Positions 43,060 through 52,394 of a stretch of DNA of 64,000 bases are shown here, one piece after another. Within the stretch, counting starts at the first letter, position 1. Every line of letters starts with the position of its first letter. Source of the DNA: Flavobacteriaceae bacterium (lineage in GTDB: Bacteria > Bacteroidota > Bacteroidia > Flavobacteriales > Flavobacteriaceae); NCBI GenBank assembly GCA_009827225.1, contig WUAI01000007.1:38155-102154 (forward strand), written 5' to 3'. Position numbers and translations under genes: made by a program. The notes under the pieces were generated by a model. The model made no database searches. It worked only from the letters and a program-made list of their open reading frames with translations, and was not told the DNA's origin.

Positions 43060-44343
43060 TTAGATTGTTCTGTCAATGTCAAATTCTTCCATATAATCGG
43101 CTATTCTTCTAAGAAAAGAACCGGCCAAATATCCGTCTACGATCCGGTGGTCGAAAGAAAGAGACAAGTACATCATACTGCGAATTTCGATCACATCTCC
43201 TTCAGGTTTTTCAATTACTTCCGGTCTTTTCTTGATGATTCCTGTGGCCAATATGGCCGCTTCAGGCTGATTGATAATGGGAGTTCCCATCAAACTTCCG
43301 AAAGTACCCACATTACTAATAGTGAAAGTACTTCCCTGGGTGTCATCTGCTTTTAAATTACCCTCTCTAGCCTTCTTCGCAAGGGAATTCGTAATGGTGG
43401 CCAAGGATATCAAATTATGAGAATCGGCACGTTTGACCACGGGCACAATGAGGTTGCCACTGGGCAGGGCCGTGGCCATCCCGATATTTATTTCATTCTT
43501 AATAATAATGTCATCACCGTCCAATGAGGAATTTATTTGTGGAAAATCTTTAATAGCTTTCGCTACTGCCTCTAAGAACAAAGGAGTAAATGTAAGTTTC
43601 TCGTTATGTCGCTTCTGAAATTCTTCCTTCCGGGAATTACGCCATGTTACCATCTCCGTAAGGTCTGCTTCCACATAGGCCGTAACATGAGGTGACGTAT
43701 GCTTACTGAACACCATATGATCAGCAATCATTTGGCGCATTCTATCCATGGGTACACGTTCTCCTGTTCCTTTATCAAATTTCAGATCCGGAACTTTAAA
43801 TCCGGAGCTTTCGGTAACCGGTTGTACAAACTGAAATGGTCTTCCATCTTCGAGGTATCCTATCACGTCCGATTTCCGAAGGCGACCTTTTTTTCCGCTT
43901 CCCGGAATGCGCGCCAATTCCTCATAACTTATATGATGCTTACGTGCTATTTGATCTACCAACGGACTCACAAACACATTTTCTTTCACCTGGAAATTCT
44001 GAGGAACCGCAGCCTTTTTCTTTTTTGGTTGCTTTGATGCAGAAAGAGTTGGTTTCCTGGATGCGGTTTCTTTTGTTTCTGAAGGCTTTACTGCAGAGGC
44101 TTCTCCATCCGTTCGGATAACCGCAATTACCTCTCCGATGCCCACCACGTCATTTGGTTCGTACAAAATGTCCACGATCTCCCCTTCAACCGTTGATGGT
44201 ACTTCCGAATCCACTTTATCGGTGGCCACCTCCAGAAGTATTTCATCAAACTCCACAGTATCACCTACCTTTTTAAACCATTTTATAATGGCGGCTTCAG
44301 CAATACTCTCACCCAATCTGGGCATTTTAAATTCTACATCCAT
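43060..44343 (-). CDS. 2-oxoacid dehydrogenase E2 (dihydrolipoamide acyltransferase)
   Basis: A 427-residue protein. The lipoyl domain (residues 1-75) holds the lipoylated lysine in LEVATDKVDSEVPS (Lys43). The E1/E3-binding domain is VSPLVDQIARKHHISYEELARIPGSGKKGRLRKSDV (about 130-165). The catalytic domain ends LSLSFDHRIVDGYLAGSFL with its active-site His. It transfers the acyl group from lipoate to CoA. It sits between ilvE and paaY in one operon. Lipoylation would depend on lipoate enzymes such as the LipB encoded at 1656. Confidence 0.93.
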   Translation of the reverse strand: MDVEFKMPRLGESIAEAAIIKWFKKVGDTVEFDEILLEVATDKVDSEVPSTVEGEIVDILYEPNDVVGIGEVIAVIRTDGEASAVKPSETKETASRKPTLSASKQPKKKKAAVPQNFQVKENVFVSPLVDQIARKHHISYEELARIPGSGKKGRLRKSDVIGYLEDGRPFQFVQPVTESSGFKVPDLKFDKGTGERVPMDRMRQMIADHMVFSKHTSPHVTAYVEADLTEMVTWRNSRKEEFQKRHNEKLTFTPLFLEAVAKAIKDFPQINSSLDGDDIIIKNEINIGMATALPSGNLIVPVVKRADSHNLISLATITNSLAKKAREGNLKADDTQGSTFTISNVGTFGSLMGTPIINQPEAAILATGIIKKRPEVIEKPEGDVIEIRSMMYLSLSFDHRIVDGYLAGSFLRRIADYMEEFDIDRTI

Positions 44344-44346
44344 TCG

Positions 44347-44946
44347 CTACTCTCCGCGTTTTATTTCTTCTAGAGTTTTATAAAAATCTTCCTGCGTCGG
44401 CCTGTTTTCCGGTAGTTTTCTCAGCGGTTCCACTTCCCGAAGTGTTTCATGGCAGTCTGCAGGCAATTGTTGATATAATTTTGTTCCGGCTGTCTTCCAG
44501 GCGATCATTTCTTCTGATACATCTTTGATGGCCTTTGCGGGATTACCTACGATCAATTTTCTTTTCGGAAAAACGGTTTCTGCCGGTACGAAACTCATAG
44601 CTCCCACAATACATTCGTCTCCAATTTCAGCATCATCCATAATCACACTGTTCATGCCTATGAGACAATTCTCTCCGAGGTTGGCACCGTGTATTACCGC
44701 ACCGTGTCCTACATGAGCTCCTTTCTTCAATACGATGGATTTCCCGGGAAACATATGAACGGTACAATTCTCCTGAACATTCACTCCATCCTCCAGGATA
44801 ATCTCACCCCAATCACCCCGAATTGCAGCACCGGGTCCTATATAGCAATCTTTTCCAATGATCACATTGCCGGTAACCGCAGCCAACGGATGAACAAAAC
44901 TGGTCGGATCGACCACCGGGATATGTCCTTTAAAAGAGTAGATCAC
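44347..44946 (-). CDS. paaY: PaaY-type hexapeptide-repeat protein
   Basis: A 199-residue left-handed beta-helix protein of the gamma-carbonic-anhydrase fold. Hexapeptide repeats run from VVDPTSFVHPLAAVTGNVIIG to NCLIGMNSVIMDDAEIGDECIVGA; metal-binding histidines appear in NCTVHMFPG and GHGAVIHGA. PaaY is an accessory thioesterase in phenylacetate catabolism that removes dead-end CoA esters. The C-terminal 40 residues (REVEPLRKLPENRPT) fit PaaY rather than housekeeping carbonic anhydrases. The stop overlaps no gene but the start overlaps the hydratase by 4 nt. Confidence 0.85.
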   Translation of the reverse strand: MIYSFKGHIPVVDPTSFVHPLAAVTGNVIIGKDCYIGPGAAIRGDWGEIILEDGVNVQENCTVHMFPGKSIVLKKGAHVGHGAVIHGANLGENCLIGMNSVIMDDAEIGDECIVGAMSFVPAETVFPKRKLIVGNPAKAIKDVSEEMIAWKTAGTKLYQQLPADCHETLREVEPLRKLPENRPTQEDFYKTLEEIKRGE

Positions 44947-45695
44947 TGAAATCTTTTTAATGTTTCTTTCGTAAACTCTGAAAGTACAAGTCGGCCACTA
45001 ATAGCGGCTCTTTCGGCTAACAATTCGTCCCAATCCTCGGTTCCCTGCCAGAAAATCTTTTTCATTTCACGCATGGCTTCCGGGTTATAGGCACATAAGT
45101 TCTTAGCAAATTCTTCTACCTCGGAATCCAGTTCTTCCGTGGAGTCAAATACTTTAGCAAACAACCCCTTCTGGCGAGCCCATTCCGCATCATAAAAACT
45201 ATTCGCATCAATAGCTATTTGCGACATTCCTGTCAATCCCAGTTTTCTCTGAACGGCCGGCCCTACAACAAAAGGACCAATACCAACATTCAATTCACTT
45301 AATTTGATGGAAGCATATTTCGTTGCCATACAGAAGTCGGTAGCCGAAGCTAATCCTACACCTCCACCAACTGTTTTGCCCTGAATTCTTCCAATAATGA
45401 ACTTCGGGCATTTGCGCATGGCATTGATCACGTTTGCAAAGCCACTAAAGAAAATTTTTCCTGTTTCAGCATCATTGATATTGATCAATTCTTTGAAACT
45501 GGCACCTGCACAAAATGTCCGATCCCCACCACTCTTCAGGACGATGACTTTTACTTCGTCATTCTCACCGGCTTCAGTAATCAAGTTGGTAAGCTTGGAC
45601 AACAGGTCGCCCGGCAAGCTATTGTGAGCCGGGTGAAAAAATTCGATGGTTGCAATGCCGCTTGCTATATGTTCTTTTACGTATGGAGGTGTCAT
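44943..45695 (-). CDS. enoyl-CoA hydratase/isomerase, likely PaaF role
   Basis: A 250-residue crotonase-fold protein from the ATG at 45695 (an earlier Met at 45728 would overlap paaZ and is not needed). Oxyanion-hole segments are RTFCAGASFKELI and GKTVGGGVGLASATDF; SELNVGIGPFVVGPAVQRKLG follows. The canonical second catalytic Glu of hydratases is not obvious, so its exact reaction (2,3-dehydroadipyl-CoA hydration, as PaaF, or another) is uncertain. It overlaps paaY by 4 nt and lies 10 nt after paaZ. PaaG is encoded separately at 51592. Confidence 0.75.
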   Translation of the reverse strand: MTPPYVKEHIASGIATIEFFHPAHNSLPGDLLSKLTNLITEAGENDEVKVIVLKSGGDRTFCAGASFKELININDAETGKIFFSGFANVINAMRKCPKFIIGRIQGKTVGGGVGLASATDFCMATKYASIKLSELNVGIGPFVVGPAVQRKLGLTGMSQIAIDANSFYDAEWARQKGLFAKVFDSTEELDSEVEEFAKNLCAYNPEAMREMKKIFWQGTEDWDELLAERAAISGRLVLSEFTKETLKRFQ

Positions 45696-45705
45696 AAAGG
45701 TATTT

Positions 45706-48201
45706 TTAGAGCAATCCGAACTGCTCAAAATGATGATTTAAATGTTTTCTTTCCATGAGGTACCATTCGAACCGGTTCAATTCACCAAAAACTACATTCT
45801 TGGTTACGGCCTCCGGGTTTTCTTTGAAATAATCCAAATATTCCTGCCTGGCTTCCATAAGTTTGGCCTTCGCAGTATCCAGATCGGGATGAACGAGTTC
45901 CGTTATTTTCGATCTTTCGGCCAACGGAAAATCATAAGAATGAGGCATCTTCTTATAGTTATACAATGTTGAATGCACTTTTTCAAGGATCCTTTCCGGA
46001 GTAGCGATTTCAAAATCCTGAATTTCTCCGGAAGCAATACGATAGGTATACTCCAGATGTTCAATCATATGTTGAGGGGTCAAATCACCCCATGTAGGTT
46101 TACTCTCTGGTGTAAGTTTGTTTAGATAACCCAGGATACTTTCCGTAGTCATTTCAGCAAAAACCGTTTGTTTTTTCTGCACCATGGTCAGGACCGTTAC
46201 AATTGCTACCAATTCATCATCTTCATCGAATACCTCACCGTACCATTTAACGATTCCGCTAGGTAATTCCTTTCCTCGTTGTTCTCTGTCGATTTTCTGC
46301 TTACAAGTAAGTCGAACGTAAATAGTATCATTATGATAGATAGGCCTTAGGAACCTGCACTCTTCCAATCCGTAATTGGCGGCAACCGGCCCTTTATTTG
46401 GATACACAAACAGCCCGGCGGCGGCAGCCAGTATAAAATATCCGTGAGCAGTTCTTTTTTCGAAGATACTTCCGTCCAAAGAAGTAATATCCGTATGCGC
46501 ATAGAAATGATCCCAGGTAAGATTAGCAAAGTTCACGATGTCGCCATCGGTAATTGTGCGCTTATGGGTTTTCATGGACATACCGGGGTAAATGTCTTCC
46601 CAATGATATTTGAATGGATGTTGTTCCGCCTCTTTATAGGCACTTTTCGGTTGATAGATTCCCGTAACCTCGGTCAAGGTTGTGGGAGTTCCCTGCACCG
46701 CACATCGTTGCAGATAATGCTTAATTCCTCTCAAACCGCCCATCTCTTCTCCTCCACCGGCTCTTCCTGGCCCACCATGAATTAAGGTAGGGAGTGGAGA
46801 ACCATGACCTGTACTTTGCTTGGCATTTTCACGATTCAGGATGAGTATTCTACCATGGTGAGAAGCTGCTCCAATTGTATATTCCCTGGCTATGTTGTCA
46901 TCGTATGTTGCGATTGAAGACACCAATGAGCCCTTACCCATCTTAGCAAGCTCAATTGCCTCTCCCAGGTCTTTGTACGGCATTAAGGTACTCACCGGAC
47001 CGAAGGCTTCGATATTATGTGCAGCTTCATTCTTAAGCGGATTGTCTTCTCTCAAAAGTATCGGCTTGATGAATGCCCCTTTTTTCGAATCGGCTCCAAT
47101 GGTTTCTACTTCCTCAAGACTTCCGTACACGATATTCGCCGTTTTAGAGATCTTCTCCACCTGTTCTATGACCGACTGTCTTTGAGCTTCGCTGACCAGG
47201 GCACCCATTCTTACTTCCTGTAGCCTTGGATCTCCAATGGTCACTTTATCCAGTTGATTCCCCAGTGCAATCTGAACATCTTCCATCAAGTTTTCAGGCA
47301 CAATGATCCTACGGATGGCCGTACATTTCTGACCGCATTTTACAGTCATCTCTTTGCGAACTTCTTTGATGAAGAGATCAAATTCAGGGCTTCCGGGAAC
47401 CGCGTCTTCACCAAGAATAGAAGCGTTCAAAGAATCTGCCTCAGTAGTAAATGGCACCGACTCTTCAATCAATTGCGGATGGTTCTTTAATATTTTTCCC
47501 GTACTGGCAGATCCTGTGAATGTTACTACATCCTGAGATTGTACCGTATCTAATATAGATTTTGCAGTTCCACTAATCAGTTGAATCGCTCCTTCTGGCA
47601 AGATTCCCGAAGCTATAATTTCTCTTACTACCGCTTCCGCTAAATAAGCGGTTTGAGGGGCGGGAAGTACCACAGCCGGCATACCGGCCATCCAGTTTAC
47701 AGCACATTTCTCCAACATACCCCAAACGGGGAAATTAAAAGCATTGATATGTACAGCAACCCCTTCCCGAGGGACCATAATATGATGTGCCATAAACCTG
47801 CCTCCTCGGGACAGATCGATGGGATCGCCCTCTACATGGTAAGACTGATTCGGAAAAAGCTTTCTTAAGGAAGCATTGGCAAAGAGGTTACCAAATCCTC
47901 CTTCGATATCAATCCAACTGTCCACCTTCGTGGCTCCGGTGCGATAGCTTAATTCATAGAATTGTTCTTTCCGCTTGGTGAGATACAACGCCAGTTTTTT
48001 AAGCATTAGCCCTCTTTCCTGGAAGGTCATCTTTCTAAGTGAGGCGCCCTGATCTCTTCCATACTGAAGAATGGAAGGAATATCCAACCCTTCAGTAGAA
48101 ACATTGGTAAAATGTTCCCCTGTCACTGAATCCAAAATAGGGATGCCATCACCTGTTCCCGAAATCCATTTTCCCGTTACGTAATGTTGTGTTTTGTCCA
48201 T
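45706..48201 (-). CDS. paaZ: PaaZ: aldehyde dehydrogenase-hydratase with extra DinB-like domain
   Basis: An 831-residue protein. The ALDH domain (1-510) has catalytic Cys293 in VKCGQKCTAIRR and general-base Glu254. The MaoC-type hydratase domain (about 525-680, TWDHFYAHTDITSLDGSIF, KRTAHGYFI) opens the oxepin ring. Residues 685-831 are an extra helical domain with His711 (PQHMIEHLEY) and KHLNHHFEQFGLL, like DinB/DUF1569 proteins. Usual PaaZ is about 680 residues. Its two main activities convert oxepin-CoA to 3-oxo-5,6-dehydrosuberyl-CoA. The added domain has no known role here. Confidence 0.9.
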   Translation of the reverse strand: MDKTQHYVTGKWISGTGDGIPILDSVTGEHFTNVSTEGLDIPSILQYGRDQGASLRKMTFQERGLMLKKLALYLTKRKEQFYELSYRTGATKVDSWIDIEGGFGNLFANASLRKLFPNQSYHVEGDPIDLSRGGRFMAHHIMVPREGVAVHINAFNFPVWGMLEKCAVNWMAGMPAVVLPAPQTAYLAEAVVREIIASGILPEGAIQLISGTAKSILDTVQSQDVVTFTGSASTGKILKNHPQLIEESVPFTTEADSLNASILGEDAVPGSPEFDLFIKEVRKEMTVKCGQKCTAIRRIIVPENLMEDVQIALGNQLDKVTIGDPRLQEVRMGALVSEAQRQSVIEQVEKISKTANIVYGSLEEVETIGADSKKGAFIKPILLREDNPLKNEAAHNIEAFGPVSTLMPYKDLGEAIELAKMGKGSLVSSIATYDDNIAREYTIGAASHHGRILILNRENAKQSTGHGSPLPTLIHGGPGRAGGGEEMGGLRGIKHYLQRCAVQGTPTTLTEVTGIYQPKSAYKEAEQHPFKYHWEDIYPGMSMKTHKRTITDGDIVNFANLTWDHFYAHTDITSLDGSIFEKRTAHGYFILAAAAGLFVYPNKGPVAANYGLEECRFLRPIYHNDTIYVRLTCKQKIDREQRGKELPSGIVKWYGEVFDEDDELVAIVTVLTMVQKKQTVFAEMTTESILGYLNKLTPESKPTWGDLTPQHMIEHLEYTYRIASGEIQDFEIATPERILEKVHSTLYNYKKMPHSYDFPLAERSKITELVHPDLDTAKAKLMEARQEYLDYFKENPEAVTKNVVFGELNRFEWYLMERKHLNHHFEQFGLL

Positions 48202-48212
48202 GATTTTGCTGT

Positions 48213-48812
48213 TTAGGCATTCACCCTAATTATCTGACCGTGTATTTTCCCTTCCACACTTTTAATATATCCGTTCACCACTTTATCCATTCCAACGGCA
48301 TCATAACCCGGGAAGTAATCTTTATATTTTTCATAAGCATCCTCCACCAATCCTGCGGATACAGCATTCACCCTCACATTGTTTAATTCGAGGGCCACCG
48401 CTTTCACAAAGCTGTGAATGGCTCCATTCACCATGGCCGCACTGGTGGTCATATCTACGGGATCATCGGCAAGAATTCCAGTTGTTAAAGTAATAGACCC
48501 TCCTTCAGAGATATAGTCTTTACCTATTCTAACAAGGTTCACTTGCCCCATGAGTTTACTTCGTATCCCTATGTAGAAATCTTCTTCGGAAAGATTCTCA
48601 AACTTATCCCATTTTGCCTCTCCGGAAACATTGACTATCGCATCGACCTCCCCCACTTCGGAAAACATATCCTGAATGGAATCCACATCAGATATATCCA
48701 CCCGTACATCACCGGAGCTCCGTCCCCCTACAATCACTTCATGTTTCTCCTTGAGGCGTACCGTGACCTTCTTCCCTATGGTTCCGTTTCCTCCGATTAT
48801 TAAAACTTTCAT
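48213..48812 (-). CDS. short-chain dehydrogenase/reductase inside the paa operon
   Basis: A 199-residue SDR from MKVLIIGGNGTIGK (start 48812; an earlier ATG at 48821 overlaps paaJ by 8 nt). The nucleotide-binding motif is GGNGTIG and IDVSDVDS-type strands follow. VNVSGEAKW, SITLTTGIL and an NVRVNAVSAGLVEDAYEKY segment complete the fold; the usual YxxxK catalytic pair is not clear, so reduced activity is possible. Such genes are recurrent but uncharacterised companions of paa operons in Bacteroidota. Gap to paaJ is 1 nt. Confidence 0.7.
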   Translation of the reverse strand: MKVLIIGGNGTIGKKVTVRLKEKHEVIVGGRSSGDVRVDISDVDSIQDMFSEVGEVDAIVNVSGEAKWDKFENLSEEDFYIGIRSKLMGQVNLVRIGKDYISEGGSITLTTGILADDPVDMTTSAAMVNGAIHSFVKAVALELNNVRVNAVSAGLVEDAYEKYKDYFPGYDAVGMDKVVNGYIKSVEGKIHGQIIRVNA

Positions 48813-48813
48813 A

Positions 48814-50025
48814 TCAGGCATTTACATTTTTAATAATTGCGGCATATCCCTGACCTACACCCACACACATGGTAATCAAGGCATATTTTTTATTCTGTTC
48901 CTTGAGCTCTAAAGCTGCCGAGTATGCGATTCGTGCTCCGGTCACACCTAGTGGATGACCAATAGCTATAGAACCTCCATTCGGGTTAATGCGCGGATCA
49001 TCATCGGCCAGCCCCCACTCACGAATACAAGCCAATGCCTGGGAAGCAAAGGCTTCATTTAATTCTATGATGTCCATATCATCCATAGTAAGTCCTGCCT
49101 TAGCAAGCGCCTTATTGCTGGCTTCCACCGGTCCGATTCCCATAATCCTGGGTTCCACGCCTACCACTGCAGAACTCACAATCCTGGCCAGTGGTTTGAG
49201 ACTATATTTCTGCACGGCATCTTCAGAAGCGATTAAAGTGGCCGCCGCACCATCATTAAGACCGGAACTGTTTCCGGCAGTCACACTTCCATCTTGCTTA
49301 AAAGCAGGGCGTAATTTCGCCAACACCTCTTTGCTCGTTCCGGGTTTGATAAACTCATCAGCATCAAAGATGATGGGATCTTTTTTGCGCTGAGGAATTT
49401 CCACCGCCAAGATCTCTTTGGCCAGCCTTCCGTTCTCTTTAGCTTTGGCGGCTTTCATCTGACTCCAATATGCGAAGGCATCCTGATCCTCTCGAGAGAT
49501 TCCATATTTCTCTACCAGGTTTTCTGCAGTATTTCCCATGCCATCTGTTCCGTAGAGTTCGTGCATTTTATGATTTACAAACCGCCATCCAAAACTGGAA
49601 TCGTACATTTTTGAATCGTTACCAAAGGCAGAGGAAGGCTTGGCGATCACATAGGGACCACGGGTCATATTTTCAACACCTCCGGAAATGAATAGGTCTC
49701 CGTCACCGGCTTTTATGGCCCTATTTGCATGAATGATGGCGCTTAACCCGCTGCTGCACAGTCTATTGACTGTTTCACCAGGAACGGTGAAAGGCAGTCC
49801 TGCCAGCAGCAGCGCCATTCGGGCGACATTTCTATTATCCTCACCGGCCTGGTTGGCGCAACCCATAATAACATCGTCATAGGCCTCTTTTGGGACCGTC
49901 GGATTCCTCTTTACTAATTCAGCAATAACAAGAGCTCCCAGATCATCAGTCCTCACAGTACTCAGAGTACCCTTGTAATTACCTATTGGCGTCCGTATTC
50001 CATCTATGATATATGCTTCTTTCAT
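48814..50025 (-). CDS. paaJ: 3-oxoadipyl-CoA/3-oxo-5,6-dehydrosuberyl-CoA thiolase
   Basis: A 403-residue thiolase starting MKEAYIIDGIRTPIG (the ORF extends 11 codons upstream across the paaI stop region, so the ATG at 50025 is chosen). The nucleophilic cysteine lies in NRLCSSGLSAI, a second motif NGGSIAIGHPLGVTGARI carries the His, and CVGVGQGYAAII the second Cys. It cleaves the beta-oxoacyl-CoA intermediates of the pathway to acetyl-CoA and succinyl-CoA. Gaps to paaI and SDR are 1 nt each. Confidence 0.93.
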   Translation of the reverse strand: MKEAYIIDGIRTPIGNYKGTLSTVRTDDLGALVIAELVKRNPTVPKEAYDDVIMGCANQAGEDNRNVARMALLLAGLPFTVPGETVNRLCSSGLSAIIHANRAIKAGDGDLFISGGVENMTRGPYVIAKPSSAFGNDSKMYDSSFGWRFVNHKMHELYGTDGMGNTAENLVEKYGISREDQDAFAYWSQMKAAKAKENGRLAKEILAVEIPQRKKDPIIFDADEFIKPGTSKEVLAKLRPAFKQDGSVTAGNSSGLNDGAAATLIASEDAVQKYSLKPLARIVSSAVVGVEPRIMGIGPVEASNKALAKAGLTMDDMDIIELNEAFASQALACIREWGLADDDPRINPNGGSIAIGHPLGVTGARIAYSAALELKEQNKKYALITMCVGVGQGYAAIIKNVNA

Positions 50026-50026
50026 T

Positions 50027-50431
50027 TTATTCCCAATCTTTGGTAGTACGATAAACAATCCCTTTGAACAGGGCTACTATTTCATCATCGCGTTTTACTT
50101 CGATTATATTGAATCCCAATTTATTTTTGGTCACATCGATCACCGCTTCCGCCGTCAGATAATCTCCTTGTTCCAGGGCGGCAATATGATTGATGGACGT
50201 TTCTATGGACACTGCATACTTACCATGAGTGTTCGCTGCAAAACCAAAGGCCGTATCTGCGAGTGAGTAGCTCACTCCTCCATGCGCCTTCCCCATACTG
50301 TTGAGCATCTCTTCACGCACTGTAAGTGCCACCTTACAGCGACCGATCTCACATTCCAGGATCTCGATACCCATCCATTGGCTAAAGGGATCCAGGGACA
50401 GCATTTTATATGGTATATCCTCGCCCTTCAT
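50027..50431 (-). CDS. paaI: PaaI hotdog thioesterase
   Basis: A 134-residue hotdog-fold thioesterase with MLNSMGKAHGGVSYSLADTAFGFA, where Asn, Gly-Gly and Asp residues form the active site, and SIETSINHIAALEQGDYLTAEA. PaaI hydrolyses ring-hydroxylated phenylacetyl-CoA and protects the CoA pool. It overlaps paaH by 1 nt and ends 1 nt before paaJ, so all three are translationally coupled. Confidence 0.93.
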   Translation of the reverse strand: MKGEDIPYKMLSLDPFSQWMGIEILECEIGRCKVALTVREEMLNSMGKAHGGVSYSLADTAFGFAANTHGKYAVSIETSINHIAALEQGDYLTAEAVIDVTKNKLGFNIIEVKRDDEIVALFKGIVYRTTKDWE

Positions 50432-51591
50432 TAAAAAAAGGTGTTTCCTTCCTTATTCAATTTTCGTAACAACGGAGAACATCTATATCTGTCTTCGTGA
50501 TATTCATCGTACAAGGCATCCAGTTTCGAAACACACCAATCAATTCCTTTTTCATCGGCCCATTCCAACAAGCCTTTCGGATAATTCACTCCTTTGGTCA
50601 TTGCCATGTCTATATCTTCCGCTGAGGCAATATTCAGAAATAAGGCATCTGCCGCCTCATTGATAAGCATCACCAGCACCCGATCTAAAATCTTCTGGGC
50701 AAGCGCCACGTCCTGAGTAGGCTCCGGGGGCGTGGCTCCTTCCTTATAATCGTAGTAACCTTTTCCGGATTTTCTGCCGAAATATCCGGCTTCACTCATT
50801 CGTTTCTGTGTGAACGAAGGTTTGTAACGCGGATCGTAATAGAATTCTCTGAACACGGTTTCGGTCACGGTGTAATTCACATCGTTTCCAATGAAATCCA
50901 TTAATTCGAAAGGGCCCATTCGAAATCCTCCTAGAGATTTAATCGCCCAATCGATCGTTGCAAAATCGGCAATTCCTTCTTCATAAATACGAAGTGATTC
51001 TCCATAAAACGGCCGTGCTACTCGATTTACAATAAAGCCCGGGGTATCCTTCGCCTTCGCAACCGTTTTACCCCAGGACACAATGGTATCCACTGTTTTA
51101 TGAACTATTTTTTCTGAAGTCTGCACAGCAGGGATCACCTCCACCAGCTTCATTAGGGGTGCGGGATTAAAAAAGTGTATGCCAATACAGCGTCTTGGTC
51201 TTTTCAGAGCCGACGCAATAGATGCAATTGACAAGGAGGACGTATTAGAGGCAAAAATGGTTTTTTTCGATACCATGGACTCGAGTTCACTGAATACCGA
51301 TTGCTTGATCTCCAAATCTTCTACAATGGCTTCGATCACCAATTCTGATTCTGCGAGAGCATCCAGTGAAGATGCATAATGAATATTTCCCTGGATACGA
51401 GACTTCTCATCAGCAGTGATGCGGGATTTTTCAACCAGGCGGGACAGAATTTTCTCTAACGCCATTTCGGCTTTTTCTAATGCGGCTTCATTAGCATCAT
51501 ACAACTGCACCGAACATCCGGCAGTGGCTGCCACTTGTGCAATGCCACTTCCCATGGTTCCTGATCCTATTATGCCTACTTTCTGTATCAT
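50431..51591 (-). CDS. paaH: 3-hydroxyadipyl-CoA dehydrogenase PaaH
   Basis: A 386-residue dehydrogenase. The NAD-binding fold starts QKVGIIGSGTMGSGIAQVAATAG with LYDANEAAL. The active-site region is GIHFFNPAPLMKLVEVIPAVQTSE; the C-terminal helical domain (FIVNRVARPFYGESLRIYEEG) completes it, followed by a shorter second helical segment. It oxidises 3-hydroxyadipyl-CoA to 3-oxoadipyl-CoA. It adjoins paaG (0 nt gap) and overlaps paaI by 1 nt. Confidence 0.93.
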   Translation of the reverse strand: MIQKVGIIGSGTMGSGIAQVAATAGCSVQLYDANEAALEKAEMALEKILSRLVEKSRITADEKSRIQGNIHYASSLDALAESELVIEAIVEDLEIKQSVFSELESMVSKKTIFASNTSSLSIASIASALKRPRRCIGIHFFNPAPLMKLVEVIPAVQTSEKIVHKTVDTIVSWGKTVAKAKDTPGFIVNRVARPFYGESLRIYEEGIADFATIDWAIKSLGGFRMGPFELMDFIGNDVNYTVTETVFREFYYDPRYKPSFTQKRMSEAGYFGRKSGKGYYDYKEGATPPEPTQDVALAQKILDRVLVMLINEAADALFLNIASAEDIDMAMTKGVNYPKGLLEWADEKGIDWCVSKLDALYDEYHEDRYRCSPLLRKLNKEGNTFF

Positions 51592-52377
51592 TTACTTTCC
51601 TTTAAAAACCGGTTTGCGTTTTTCTATAAATGCGGCTACTCCCTCAGCATAATCCTCACTCTGTGCGGCCTCGATCTGTAATCGAGATTCCATGTCGAGC
51701 TGATTTGACAAGTTGTTATTCATGGATTCGTTCAATAAACGCTTGGTCATGCCTAATGCTTTGGTGGGCATGTTTGCCAAATTCATGGCAAGTGAGCTTA
51801 CTTCGGCTTCAAAACTTTCCGAAGAAAATACTTTATACACCATACCCAGTCGCTCTGCCACTTCCGCGGTCACTTTGTCGCCCAACATCATGAGAGCCGA
51901 CGCCTTTTGAAAACCAATAAGTCTTGGTAAGAAAAAGGTCCCACCACTATCCGGTATTAAGCCAATTTTTGAAAAAGCCTGAATAAAGCTGGCATTATCT
52001 GCAGCCAGCACGATGTCGCAGGCCAGGGCAATATTCGCACCAGCTCCGGCAGCAACTCCGTTCACGGCCGCCACCACAGGTTTCTCTATGTTTCGGATCA
52101 TGGAGACAATAGGATTATAGTGCTCTTCGAGTATTTTTTTGAAACCGGGATTTAATTCGGGGGAGGTAACTTCTTGCAAATCCTGACCCGCACAAAATGC
52201 CTTTCCGTTTCCGGTCACGACAATAACGCGTACCTCAGGATTTTCTTCACAGGATTTTAGTTCATCCTGAAACCTAAGTGCCATTTCGCGATTAAAGCTA
52301 TTGAAAACCTTGGGTCTGTTTAAACGAAGCTCAGCAATGCCTGCTTCAATGTTCACCTGAATTGAATTTTCGCTCAT
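51592..52377 (-). CDS. paaG: ring-1,2-epoxyphenylacetyl-CoA isomerase PaaG
   Basis: A 261-residue crotonase-fold protein from the ATG at 52377 (an ATG at 52407 would overlap paaD by 13 nt). AELRLNRPKVFNSFNREM and KAFCAGQDLQEVTSP form the CoA site; GVAAGAGANIALACD is the oxyanion hole. IGLIPDSGGTFFLPRLIG carries the catalytic Asp typical of PaaG. It isomerises the aromatic epoxide to oxepin-CoA and also acts on 2,3-dehydroadipyl-CoA isomers. Clearly distinct from the 44943 hydratase. Confidence 0.9.
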   Translation of the reverse strand: MSENSIQVNIEAGIAELRLNRPKVFNSFNREMALRFQDELKSCEENPEVRVIVVTGNGKAFCAGQDLQEVTSPELNPGFKKILEEHYNPIVSMIRNIEKPVVAAVNGVAAGAGANIALACDIVLAADNASFIQAFSKIGLIPDSGGTFFLPRLIGFQKASALMMLGDKVTAEVAERLGMVYKVFSSESFEAEVSSLAMNLANMPTKALGMTKRLLNESMNNNLSNQLDMESRLQIEAAQSEDYAEGVAAFIEKRKPVFKGK

Positions 52378-52394
52378 ACCTGATCTATTGTCTG

